A stretch of DNA of 64,000 bases from Lantana camara (Eukaryota; Streptophyta; Magnoliopsida; Lamiales; Verbenaceae), in contig CM074856.1 of assembly GCA_037501455.1 (NCBI GenBank), positions 101,401,001 through 101,465,000 on the forward strand, written 5' to 3'. The notes under the pieces were generated by a model, which ran no database searches, was not told where the DNA came from, and saw only the letters and a program-made list of their open reading frames with translations. The position numbers and the translations under genes are program-made. Positions 1 through 11,149 of this stretch are shown here, one piece after another (position 1 is the first letter of the stretch; each line of letters starts with the position of its first letter).

Positions 1-250
1 ATACTATGTGTATTTCCATAACAAATACGTATGTACTTTTGTATAAATACCGTATGTATTCTAGTATAAATGCCGCATGTATTCTTGTATAAATACTGTA
101 TGTACCCTGTATAAATACTGTATAAATACGGTAGGTATCCCCGTATAAATACCGTATACATACAGTATAAATACCGTACATATACGATATAAATACACGT
201 ATACATACAGTACAAGTACCGTATACATACAATATATATACCGTATACTT
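1..250 (+). repeat. ~23-bp minisatellite (GTATAAATAC type) in LTR copy 1
   Basis: Diverged units built on GTATAAATACcGTATgTATt repeat about every 23 bp, shortening towards the right end. The tyrosine-rich minus-strand open frames over this stretch arise from the repeat and are not genes. Confidence 0.88.
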
Positions 251-262
251 GAATAGTGACCT

Positions 263-319
263 TTGACCCTTGACCTTTGACTTTGACCATTGACTTTGAC
301 CTTGACCAAGAATTTTGAC
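263..319 (+). promoter_or_regulatory. Array of eight TTGAC (W-box core) motifs, LTR copy 1
   Basis: Eight TTGAC cores, several as full TTGACC or TTGACT, lie within 57 bp in one orientation. TTGAC(C/T) is the core site of plant WRKY transcription factors. Whether it is bound here is inference; a simple (TTTGACC)n-like repeat is the alternative. Confidence 0.55.
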
Positions 320-2367
320 TTTTAACCTAAATGATCGTTTTAAAGAGACGAATTCAACGGTCAAAGCCTTTTTCAAAAATTCTCAAAAACAGGGGATCAA
401 AGTAGGTTTCAAAGTTCACATTTCTTTTCTAAATGAGATTGTTTTAAGACCCTAAGAATATATACCCTTGAGTTCTTGACACGAGCTTTCAACTGAGACT
501 AATCGTTTACTTGAATCCTTTCTTCGAAAAGATTATTCCTTGTTTAAGTGTTCCGCATTCTTGTTGATCTTATACTTCAATACTTGGATATCCTTACCCA
601 ATCATGAATCATTAATATAGTTTGGAACTTAGTTCTTTAAGGTTCATGTCTATGATAATAAATTGATTAAAGATTGTTTGATTTGTATTGATCTATTAAC
701 TCAAGATTAAGGATAATTCGCAATCAATGTTCCATTCTTAGTTAAATGATTCTCCTGCATTAAATGGTATTACTCTAGACAGGGTTCATGTCTATGAATA
801 GGGTACTACGTTACATGAATCCTATTATGCCTTCATGCTTTGATGGTTATTGAATAATTATCATGAAATCTCGCCACATGATATGATATACTTTGATAAC
901 GCTTTGTCCTGTACATGTGATATCGTTATGTGTTATTGAATGTCTTAAGGTCGTCCCTACTTTCTTATGTGACTATATGGTTTTTGGATAGAAACTTAAT
1001 CATTCACCACTCACAGGTGAAGTCCGGATTTACTGTGGCTCTGGTATTATTGCATAATACCGTATCTGTAGGTGAGGTTTAAACTATTTCAAATGGAACC
1101 ATGAATATTCCTTCATTTTCAAATGATTTCAAAATCAACGCCTTCGGGTGCAAAGATTCCTATCTTTCAAGTTAACGTTTTCCCGTTTGGGACAATGCTT
1201 CGAGTTTAAAGTCAATGATCCCTGATATACGTTCTGTTCACTGTTATACTGCTTTGATTAAAGGTTCAGTCTTCTGAACTCTGTGTGCTTATGCACTTTT
1301 GATATTCTGAAAGCAAGCTTTGGAAATTTTGCTATATTGGGCCCTGGCGGTATGGTTAAGTAGTAGACCGGGAGGCGTGCGCCAATGGCTACTATGAGAC
1401 TGGCTGCCGTAATGACCTTGGTGATGGTTTAATCGGAGGTTGGTTACTCCACATCGAAGGTCGGGAGAGGTGGTAAATTCCTCCCGTTTTGCATGTCACC
1501 GCGGGGTAGCTCTCTGGGCGCGACAATAAGGGGAGAAGGGGTGGTGCATGTGATTATGGGTGTTGGGATCCTAATGGATCTCGATACCAACTTTGTAAAT
1601 GTTTTTGAGGAGTAAAGGATGGATATGGCCTAGCTTGCGGGCAACTTTGGTTTTAAAGTCTGGTTCATACTTTTGGAAAATATCCCGTACCCTGTTCCCC
1701 GTTTATAAAGTATATATGAACCAGAACCTCTGATGTGTGTGCATGTGTGTGCTTGCTTGGAAATCTCGTTTCAAAGTAATATTTTGGAATACGATTCTGA
1801 AATAAAGATTCCGAAATTCAGTTTTAAAGTACAGCTTCGAAGTAAATCCTTTTCTGATAACCTAAAGTTTAAGTACTTATATTGTTTCAAAAGTCATGCC
1901 TCACTTAGTCCTTTTGACTAATACCTCCACCCCGTTTTCTGACCTCATGGTTTCAGGTTCAGTGATTGCTTGTTGGCTGGTATCTTGAAGTATAGGAAAT
2001 CTTTTGTTGTGCTCTTGTGGCCAGGTTCTTTTGAACCATCTTGGTCTCCACCCTCTTGATGATAATGTAGCATTCGATTAGGTACTTATCGATCTAGCCT
2101 CCGGTGTCCTTTGTTACTTGTTATATTTCCCTTGACACTCTATCGAAATATCTCTTTCAATACTCAATTTCCTGTATAGTCCTTGTACTTGGCTACTAGC
2201 CTCTTTTGTCTCCTGATTTATGTTTTGAAAGTTTTAAATTGCTCATATTTCCGCTGCAATGTTCCCTTCTAGTACTTTGATCCTGTATTGTTTTGTCCGT
2301 TCGCCGACGCGCTTCTTGGGGCTAGGTCTCCTAGCCACTTGAGAGGTACGACGGTGCGGGGTTGTGG

Positions 2368-2378
2368 CCCCTTCGGGG
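2368..2378 (+). other. UUCG-type hairpin next to the LTR 3' end
   Basis: CCCC-TTC-GGGG forms a short stem that in RNA would be C(UUCG)G-capped. It sits seven bases before the LTR terminus. The same hairpin occurs at 9772-9782 and 17176-17186. Confidence 0.5.
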
Positions 2379-2392
2379 TGCTACAGCTAAGG

Positions 2393-2405
2393 TGGTATCT
2401 GAGCC
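2393..2405 (+). other. Primer-binding site, internal region 1
   Basis: TGGTATCTGAGCC lies seven bases after the LTR end. It matches the initiator-tRNA-Met primer site TGGTATCAGAGCC common in plant LTR elements, with one mismatch. Confidence 0.85.
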
Positions 2406-3745
2406 CCAGGTTGCGGAAATCTGGGGTTCTCAGAGTCTCACAAGTATTCTCGTGTCTTTAGTGCTTAAATTGTGATTGATCATTGTTTGGGGCGGCTGAC
2501 CAACATGTGATTTGTTACAATTGTAGTACTAAAACTTTTTTTCAATTGAGTCAACCCGTCTAGTTTTATCAACATCAAAACTCTTGGGTTCTATTGAGTC
2601 TTTCAGTACTTTTGGAAAACAATTCGCTCGTTAGAGGTTACGATTTTCAAATTTTACCTCCTTCATCGTCTTACTTGCATCTCCAGCTTGCGGAAATTTC
2701 CTATTTGCACTTCTAGCCCGATCGTGCTTCAAGTCCTAGAGTCACTTCAAGATACCGACAAGGCCCCTATATAATATGTTTTATGTGCTACTTGGATACT
2801 GATTACTTGAATACTGAGCATTGATGACTTGTTATTCCCTACGTTGACAAGTGCTAGCTAATTGATAATTGATGATCCTTGATATATAATTGTTACTGGA
2901 TTATTGTTGATTGAAATAATGAATGCTGATTAGCTTTGGTTCTCCACTTTGATATGTACTTGATACTTGTTAATAAGTGCTCTGTGACATGTATACGTGT
3001 TTCATGAATATTGCCTCTGTGACATGTTGTGCACCATTCCTGACCCACATGCATTATATTTTAATCGTTGTTCCTGACATCAGAAAGTACTTGCTTTGGA
3101 ATGAAGAGGGAACTCGAATTTTGCTAAATATGGCCAGAAGTACGATACACACTCTTAACACGCCAGTTAAGGTTCTATAACCCTGGCGCCATGCATTCAT
3201 CGCATCAAAGTTATATCTGGGCATACTCGTTCATGATTGAGTACTTGGTCATGGAAACATCATATTTAATCTCTTTTGAGATTTGCTTTGTTGCACCATT
3301 GGTATATAAACGCATGACTTTATCGGAGGTTAATCGCTACTACTCGTCGAATTCTGTCATGTTGCTAGAATGAGATATGGGATCATCCAAGGAAAGGATT
3401 AGGGTTGGGAAGAAGAAGAAACAAAGTATGCGTTATGGGAAGGTAAACGGTAATCTTCGTGAGAAGACGTAGCCTGTTCTTTGAATAAGCAATAAATATC
3501 AATTCTTGTAGGAGAAATGGAGGTTGTATTTGAGTTCTTAAAGGAGTCCTTGGACATCGAAACTTATTTCCTCCTGAGCATAAGTGTGTTAAGACTATAT
3601 CAGACATAAGGGAAGTAAGACCACTTTTGAGGAAAACTATAATGAACAACTCCGACTTAGTACAAGAGGATGGAAGAAGTAACTTATTAAAGTTATAAAA
3701 TTGAGGTGTAACTACCATAGCGCGTTGTTGTAGGAAACGCTCGCG
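2406..3745 (+). other. Internal region 1, leader and missing gag: no recognisable coding
   Basis: I see no gag domain or zinc knuckle here, although gag would be expected. The sequence is AT-rich with stops in all frames. A block after 3374 is purine-rich and repeats exactly in the second unit, but I do not recognise it. Confidence 0.6.
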
Positions 3746-5720
3746 TTATGTGAAACATCCAGTTGGTATAATGATACAAAGAGAACTGAATTCCCTGATA
3801 GTAAGGAAAATGTGATATCTCCTACCACTAATCGAGAAGTTATTTGGAAAGCTACGAGGTTCCCGATTACGGTTCAAGTTGGATTTGAATAAGGGTAGCG
3901 TTTCCCAAATCGGAGGACAAAGAAGGATGATCCAGAACCGTTTTCCATACAGAACTAAGGGCACTCCAATTTCACAAAGATATCGCGGCATTGACTATTA
4001 TATCTACAATAATTGAGAATGTGTTGGATTTCCAGAGGGTATCCTAACAAGTTATCCTGAGCTTCGTTGGCAACATCCTGGTGTACTTAATGGCTAAAGA
4101 TGCATGATTCATATGACAACTAGTATTGGGCACTTCACTGGAGCACAAGTTAACTATTAAGTTCAATGAATACAATTTTAGGTAGAAAAGAGAAACACTC
4201 TTTGATCCTATCACTTCTGGCTCAAGAAGTTGCAGATAAACCTTCAAGGATAGAAGCAGTGATGGATTTGATATTATCACGGAATACATCTAAAGTAAAG
4301 GCTTCTTTCCAGATGGAATATTATAAAGTGTCTCTAAAGGAATTAAGTAAAGATCGGCTTGTGTACCCATAACAACCTTGTTGAGAAAGTAAAAAGGACC
4401 TCCTTGCTTTAGTAATGGACACTTTGCTGGGTTACAAGCCATAAGCCAAGTTCAGATAATGCAAATTTTGGCTGGAGAAAGAGTCACAATTCTCAGGCGT
4501 ATCGCAACTGTTTTGGTATAAGTGTGGATCTCTCAAAATTCGAAACAATTGTGAAGTGGAAACCATCAAGGAATTTCCTTGGAGGAACGGAGGTTATACA
4601 ACCTATACAGATGCGTCAAGAGAAGGAGAGATAGTGTTTTGACGCGATATGGAGAAATAACAGTGCATACTTTACGAAAGCTGAAACCACAAGAGATCAA
4701 TTACCTTACATATGACTTGGAGTTACCAGGAATGGTTTTCGCTCTTATCAAGTGGAAGCATTACCTTTATTGGGTTATATCTCAAGTTTTCACAAATCGA
4801 AAGAATTTATTCTATCTGTTCCGTCAGGTGGACTATGACTGTATAATTTGGTACCATCTTAAGAAGCTAATGTGGTAGCTGATGCGCTAGGTCGGAAAGT
4901 TAGGCTAGCTACCCCGATATATTATCACCACTGAAATAAGAAGGGATGAAAGCATAATGTAATGATGAGTGGATCAAGACATGTTCACCGTTTCAAAGGA
5001 AAGGATGACGAGACCGAAGTCTAGAGTTAGTGAAGATGGGATTTTGAGGTGTAAAGGCAGAGTTGGTGTGCCTTCAGTAATTCAAGAAGAAGAATAAGAT
5101 GAGGCACACAAGACATAATATACGATACATCTTGGAAGGACAAAAATGCATTAGGATCTCACAAAACACCTCTGAGGGAATGGAATGGAAAGAGACGTAG
5201 CGGAAAATATCAACAAATGCTCAGCTTCTCAAGAGGATAAAGCAAAATACCTAAAGCCAGGCGAAAAGTTATAAACCCAGCCAACCCATACTTGGAGATA
5301 GATCAAATAATTATGGGCTTCCTCACCAGTTTACCGTAAGACAGAGGAGGACAGAACAGTATATGGGTCATAATCTACAGATTGATTAAATCGGCACATT
5401 CTTATCAGTTAAGATAGCGAATAAGGATAACTCTTTGGCAAAACGGTATCAAGAGGAGATTGTGGGATCTCATGGATCACCGGCTAATATAGTGGCTGAT
5501 AGAGATCCAAAGTTTACATCATAATTTCGGCAGAATATTCCAGAGTTATGGGAAGAAAGTTAGACTTCATCATAACAGCCCATCCTCGGACATATGGATA
5601 GTCACTGGGGATGATAAAGAGTCTAAAGAACATGATGAAGGCATGTACATTAGATGTCGGGTACTTTGCTAAGTCGTCCTAAATTTTGGTAATGAAGGAA
5701 GTACCGTGAGGATCAAGCTC
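3746..5720 (+). pseudogene. Decayed gypsy pol (RT, RNase H, integrase), copy 1
   Basis: This is the remnant of a Ty3/gypsy polyprotein that would copy the element's RNA and insert the DNA. Reverse transcriptase traces run from about 3860 to 4100. The segment equivalent to the catalytic F/YxDD box, at 4063-4089, reads FVGNILVY, so both aspartates are lost. An RNase H trace at 4590-4790 keeps YTDAS and YLTYDLEL-like pieces, and a following ADALGRK trace lies near 4880. Integrase traces run from 5185 to 5700: a zinc-region CSASQEDKA, ADRDPKFTS near 5500, and a broken HPQTDGQ-like motif near 5580. Stops and frameshifts are frequent and many changes look like C-to-T or G-to-A. It cannot encode protein. 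Domain order RT-RNase H-integrase supports gypsy rather than copia. Confidence 0.85.
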
Positions 5721-5917
5721 AACCGATGGTTTAATCTAGATAAAGATTTTTGGAAATAAACTTACTTGGTTGGAGATATTGGAAAAATCTCCTAATAAAG
5801 ATCCTGAGGAAAGAACACGATATTTGGAAAGTAAGGTAGGAACCGAAGAAAAGATACAGGAACATCACCCGAAGTTCTCCCTGGACCGGTTGTGGAATCT
5901 GAGGACAGATTCCTTTT

Positions 5918-5930
5918 AAGGGGGAAAGAT
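5918..5930 (+). other. Polypurine tract before LTR copy 2
   Basis: AAGGGGGAAAGAT lies directly before the LTR start TGTAACAGCCC, the usual place for plus-strand priming. The equivalent in the next unit is 13321-13333. Confidence 0.85.
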
Positions 5931-6837
5931 TGTAACAGCCCGTATCAGGACCTAGCTGGAAACAGTAAATCAAAGAGGATAATAATGCGTTTATATACCT
6001 TGGTTCACCTTTACAAATGTTCATGCATTGCACTCTTATGTGACCAATGTGCATTCATTAGTCGTACGGTGTTTTAAGGGGGATTTCCTTACCACGAACC
6101 AAATTTACTATTCATTTCCCGAGCCTACCTTGTCCTAGCATCTCATTGGAACCGTAGAGGTTCATAACTCATGTTTCCCAGTCATATGAACATGTTTTCC
6201 AAGCTTCGAAATCCTTTCTTGATCATTAGGGGTATTTTGGGAAATTTTGTTAAAAGTACTATTCATTTTCCGAACCAGCACTGCGCGATTTTATGCGAGA
6301 GACCTCAAAGAACCTATACCTATCTTCTTAGAATATTTCAACTCTCTTTTCAATGCTTTGAGGTTTCGTTTATGTGTCCAGAGCAATTTAAGAATTTATT
6401 TTCAAATAAAAATTTCCGTCGGTAAGAAATATTTCCTTCGTTAGAATGATTTAGCCCTTGAGATCATCACCATAACGTTCCTCGATTTTTTCTACATTTT
6501 TGGAAATCCTTTTGGACCTTCATATCTTATCCTAGTATTTATTTCATAATTTAATTAATTTTCGAAATTCAAAAAAATCAAATCTTCCGAAGCTTATAAC
6601 TTTTAAACCGTACGTCCGATTTTGACCCGTGAGTAACCGTTTCGAAGCTAATTTTATTTCCTAGCTCTTGCGCACTTTTCCAACATCAAAAATACGAAGG
6701 AGAAAGGTGGAATTACCAGAATACCCCTGCTGTGACAATTATGTAAAGAAGGAAACCTATTTTTGGAAATTTCACAAAATACCCCACCTTAAGCCCCTAA
6801 AATAAATATTATTTGCACTCTAGTCCTTCCCTACAAC

Positions 6838-6845
6838 TATAAATA
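6838..6845 (+). promoter_or_regulatory. TATA box of array LTR copy 2
   Basis: TATAAATA lies in CTATAAATAAGTGGG, followed about 30 bp on by a pyrimidine-rich CTCCCCTTACACC stretch suitable as a transcription start. The same sequence lies at 14241-14248 in LTR copy 3. Confidence 0.65.
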
Positions 6846-7386
6846 AGTGGGTTGGGGTCTCATTTCTCCCCTTACACCAGCCATAATACACGGCTCCCCC
6901 CACTAGCTTAAGGTTAGTTTTCTTATTTTTTTTATGTTTTAATTAGTTTAATTTATGTTTTATTTTATGTTTTAATTTATTTATTAATTATGATAGGTTT
7001 AGGATTTAATTTATGTTTTATTTTATGCATGAAATATGTGATTTAATTTATGTTTTAAATATTCATGAATTTATGAATTATGTTTCTTATAGTATAGTTT
7101 ATTATGAAATGTGTTACATAATTTAATTATGTTACAATTTAATTATGTGACAATTATTATGACATGTTACATGTTACATTTTATTTATTTTATGATCATA
7201 CTTAGGTAATTTAATTTGTTACCTAATTTAATTAAATGTTACATGTTATTTAATGTTACATAATTAAAGTATAACCTATAGTTTAACATGTTACATGTTT
7301 AATTAATTGTTACATATTTATACTTGACCAATTGATATATGTTATGGTATACATGTATAATATACGTATACGTATTTGATTCCAAC

Positions 7387-7650
7387 ATGTATAAATACGT
7401 GTATACTTTCGTATAAATACTATGTGTATTTCCATAACAAATACGTATGTACTTTTGTATAAATACCGTATGTATTCTAGTATAAATACCGCATGTATTC
7501 TTGTATAAATACTGTATGTACCCTGTATAAATACGGTAGGTATCCCCGTATAAATACCGTATACATACAGTATAAATACCGTACATATACGATATAAATA
7601 CACGTATACATACAGTATAAGTACCGTATACATACAGTATATATACCGTA
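7387..7650 (+). repeat. ~23-bp minisatellite in LTR copy 2
   Basis: This is the same GTATAAATAC-type repeat as at 1-250, here with its left boundary. The 160- and 134-residue minus-strand frames across it are repeat-derived and tyrosine-rich, and I reject them as genes. Confidence 0.88.
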
Positions 7651-7667
7651 TACTTGAATAGTGACCT

Positions 7668-7724
7668 TTGACCCTTGACCTTTGACTTTGACCATTGACT
7701 TTGACCTTGACCAAGAATTTTGAC
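7668..7724 (+). promoter_or_regulatory. TTGAC (W-box core) array, LTR copy 2
   Basis: Eight TTGAC cores in 57 bp, identical to copies 1 and 3. It lies about 830 bp downstream of the TATA box, so it would be inside the transcribed leader. Confidence 0.55.
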
Positions 7725-9796
7725 TTTTAACCTAAATGATCGTTTTAAATAGACGAATTCAACGGTCAAAGCCTTTTTCAAAAATTCTCAAAAACAGGGG
7801 ATCAAAGTAGGTTTCAAAGTTCACATTTCTTTTCTAAATGAGATTGTTTTAAGACCCTAAGAATATATACCCTTGAGTTCTTGACACGAGCTTTCAACTG
7901 AGACTAATCGTTTACTTGAATCCTTTCTTCGAAAAGATTATTCCTTGTTTAAGTGTTCCGCATTCTTGTTGATCTTATACTTCAATACTTGGATATCCTT
8001 ACCCAATCATGAATCATTAATATAGTTTGGAACTTAGTTCTTTAAGGTTCATGTCTATGATAATAAATTGATTAAAGATTGTTTGATTTGTATTGATCTA
8101 TTAACTCAAGATTAAGGATAATTCGCAATCAATGTTCCATTCTTAGTTAAATGATTCTCCTGCATTAAATGGTATTACTCTAGACAGGGTTCATGTCTAT
8201 GAATAGGGTACTACGTTACATGAATCCTATTATGCCTTCATGCTTTGATGGTTATTGAATAATTATCATGAAATCTCGCCACATGATATGATATACTTTG
8301 ATAACGCTTTGTCCTGTACATGTGATATCGTTATGTGTTATTGAATGTCTTAAGGTCGTCCCTACTTGCTTATGTGACTATATGGTTTTTGGATAGAAAC
8401 TTAATCATTCACCACTCACAGGTGAAGTCCGGATTTACTGTGGCTCTGGTATTATTGCATAATACCGTATCTGTAGGTGAGGTTTAAACTATTTCAACTG
8501 GAACCATGAATATTCCTTCATTTTCAAATGATTTCAAAATCAACGCCTTCGGGTGCAAAGATTCCTATCTTTCAAGTTAACGTTTTCCCGTTTGGGACAA
8601 TGCTTCGAGTTTAAAGTCAATGATCCCTGATATACGTTCTGTTCACTGTTATACTGCTTTGATTAAAGGTTCAGTCTTCTGAACTCTGTGTGCTTATGCA
8701 CTTTTGATATTCTGAAAGCAAGCTTTGGAAATTTTGCTATGTTGGGCCCTGGCGGTATGGTTAAGTAGTAGACCGGGAGGCGTGCGCCAATGGCTACTAT
8801 GAGACTGGCCGCGTAATGACCTTGGTGATGGTTTAATCGGAGGTTGGTTACTCCACATCGAAGGTCGGGAGAGGTGGTAAATTCCTCCCGTTCTGCACGT
8901 CACCGCGGGGTAGCTCTCTGGGCGCGACAATAAGGGGAGAAGGGGTGGTGCATGTGATTATGGGTGTTGGGATCCTAATGGATCTCGATACCAACTTTGT
9001 AAATGTTTTTGAGGAGTAAAGGATGGATATGGCCTAGCTTGCGGGCAACTTTGATTTTAAAGTCTGGTTCATACTTTTGGAAAATATCCCGTACCCTGTT
9101 CCCCGTTTATAAAGTATATATGAACCAGAACCTCTGATGTGTGTGCATGTGTGTGCTTGCTTGGAAATCTCGTTTCAAAGTAATATTTTGGAATACGATT
9201 CTGAAATAAAGATTCCGAAATTCAGTTTTAAAGTACAGCTTCGAAGTAAATCCTTTTCTGATAACCTAAAGTTTAAGTACTTATATTGTTTCAAAAGTCA
9301 TGCCTCACTTAGTCCTTTTGACTAATACCTCCACCCCGTTTTCTGACCTCATGGTTTCAGGTTCAGTGATTGCTTGTTGGCTGGTATCTTGAAGTATAGG
9401 AAATCTTTTGTTGTGCTCTTGTGGCCAGGTTCTTTTGAACCATCTTGGTCTCCACCCTCTTGATGATAATGTAGCATTCGATTAGGTACTTATCGATCTA
9501 GCCTCCGGTGTCCTTTGTTACTTGTTATATTTCCCTTGACACTCTATCAAAATATCTCTTTCAATACTCAATTTCCTGTATAGTCCTTGTACTTGGCTAC
9601 TAGCCTCTTTTGTCTCCTGATTTATGTTTTGAAAGTTTTAAATTGCTCATATTTCCGCTGCAATGTTCCCTTCTAGTACTTTGATCCTGTATTGTTTTGT
9701 CCGTTCGCCGACGCGCTTCTTGGGGCTAGGTCTCCTAGCCACTTGAGAGGTACGACGGTGCGGGGTTGTGGCCCCTTCGGGGTGCTACAACTAAGG

Positions 9797-9809
9797 TGGT
9801 ATCTGAGCC
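9797..9809 (+). other. Primer-binding site, internal region 2
   Basis: TGGTATCTGAGCC lies seven bases after the LTR end, identical to the first unit. Confidence 0.85.
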
Positions 9810-11149
9810 CCAGGTTGCGGAAATCTGGGGTTCTCAGAGTCTCACAAGTATTCTCGTGTCTTTAGTGCTTAAATTGTGATTGATCATTGTTTGGGGCGGC
9901 TGACCAACATGTGATTTGTTACAATTGTAGTACTAAAACTTTTTTTCAATTGAGTCAACCCGTCTAGTTTTATCAACATCAAAACTCTTGGGTTCTATTG
10001 AGTCTTTCAGTACTTTTGGAAAACAATTCGCTCGTTAGAGGTTACGATTTTCAAATTTTACCTCCTTCATCGTCTTACTTGCATCTCCAGCTTGCGGAAA
10101 TTTCCTATTTGCACTTCTAGCCCGATCGTGCTTCAAGTCCTAGAGTCACTTCAAGATACCGACAAGGCCCCTATATAATATGTTTTATGTGCTACTTGGA
10201 TACTGATTACTTGAATACTGAGCATTGATGACTTGTTATTCCCTACGTTGACAAGTGCTAGCTAATTGATAATTGATGATCCTTGATATATAATTGTTAC
10301 TGGATTATTGTTGATTGAAATAATGAATGCTGATTAGCTTTGGTTCTCCACTTTGATATGTACTTGATACTTGTTAATAAGTGCTCTGTGACATGTATAC
10401 GTGTTTCATGAATATTGCCTCTGTGACATGTTGTGCACCATTCCTGACCCACATGCATTATATTTTAATCGTTGTTCCTGACATCAGAAAGTACTTGCTT
10501 TGGAATGAAGAGGGAACTCGAATTTTGCTAAATATGGCCAGAAGTACGGTACACACTCTTAACACGCCAGTTAAGGTTCTATAACCCTGGCGCCATGCAT
10601 TCATCGCATCAAAGTTATATCTGGGCATACTCGTTCATGATTGAGTACTTGGTCATGGAAACATCATATTTAATCTCTTTTGAGATTTGCTTTGTTGCAC
10701 CATTGGTATATAAACGCATGACTTTATCGGAGGTTAATCGCTACTACTCGTCGAATTCTGTCATGTTGCTAGAATGAGATATGGGATCATCCAAGGAAAG
10801 GATTAGGGTTGGGAAGAAGAAGAAACAAAGTATGCGTTATGGGAAGGTAAACGGTAATCTTCGTGAGAAGACGTAGCCTGTTCTTTGAATAAGCAATAAA
10901 TATCAATTCTTGTAGGAGAAATGGAGGTTGTATTTGAGTTCTTAAAGGAGTCCTTGGACATCGAAACTTATTTCCTCCTGAGCATAAGTGTGTTAAGACT
11001 ATATCAGACATAAGGGAAGTAAGACCACTTTTGAGGAAAACTATAATGAACAACTCCGACTTAGTACAAGAGGATGGAAGAAGTAACTTATTAAAGTTAT
11101 AAAATTGAGGTGTAACTACCATAGCGCGTTGTTGTAGGAAACGCTCGCG
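9810..11149 (+). other. Internal region 2, leader and missing gag: no recognisable coding
   Basis: Near-identical copy of 2406-3745. No gag domain is visible. Confidence 0.6.

Larger units (their letters stand above)
1..2385 (+). mobile_element. Array LTR copy 1 (3' part, cut by window edge)
   Basis: This matches the last ~2.37 kb of the 3.86-kb array LTR and ends in GGGTGCTACA. The window starts inside the LTR's minisatellite. It carries about 12 bp more of that minisatellite (one extra short unit near position 115) than the other two copies. No coding capacity is seen; short open frames here are accidental. Confidence 0.9.
5931..9789 (+). mobile_element. Array LTR copy 2 (3859 bp, complete)
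   Basis: It begins TGTAACAGCCC and ends GGGTGCTACA. In order it holds ~900 bp of upstream sequence, a TATA box at 6838, a T/A-rich tract (6915-7300), the ~23-bp minisatellite, the TTGAC array, and a long 3' part including a TGTGTGCATGTGTGTGC stretch near 9137. By eye it differs from LTR copy 3 at about 25 positions. Being shared by two internal regions, it serves as 3' LTR of the left unit and 5' LTR of the right one. Confidence 0.92.

Noticed and set aside
2393..2405. tRNA gene
   Set aside because: Only the 3'-end complement used as a primer site is present; no cloverleaf surrounds it here or at the other primer sites.
7299..7781. 160-residue minus-strand open frame (also 14702-15184), tyrosine-rich
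   Set aside because: It covers the AT-rich ~23-bp minisatellite and TTGAC array; the protein is a translation of simple repeats inside an LTR, with overlapping frames equally long.
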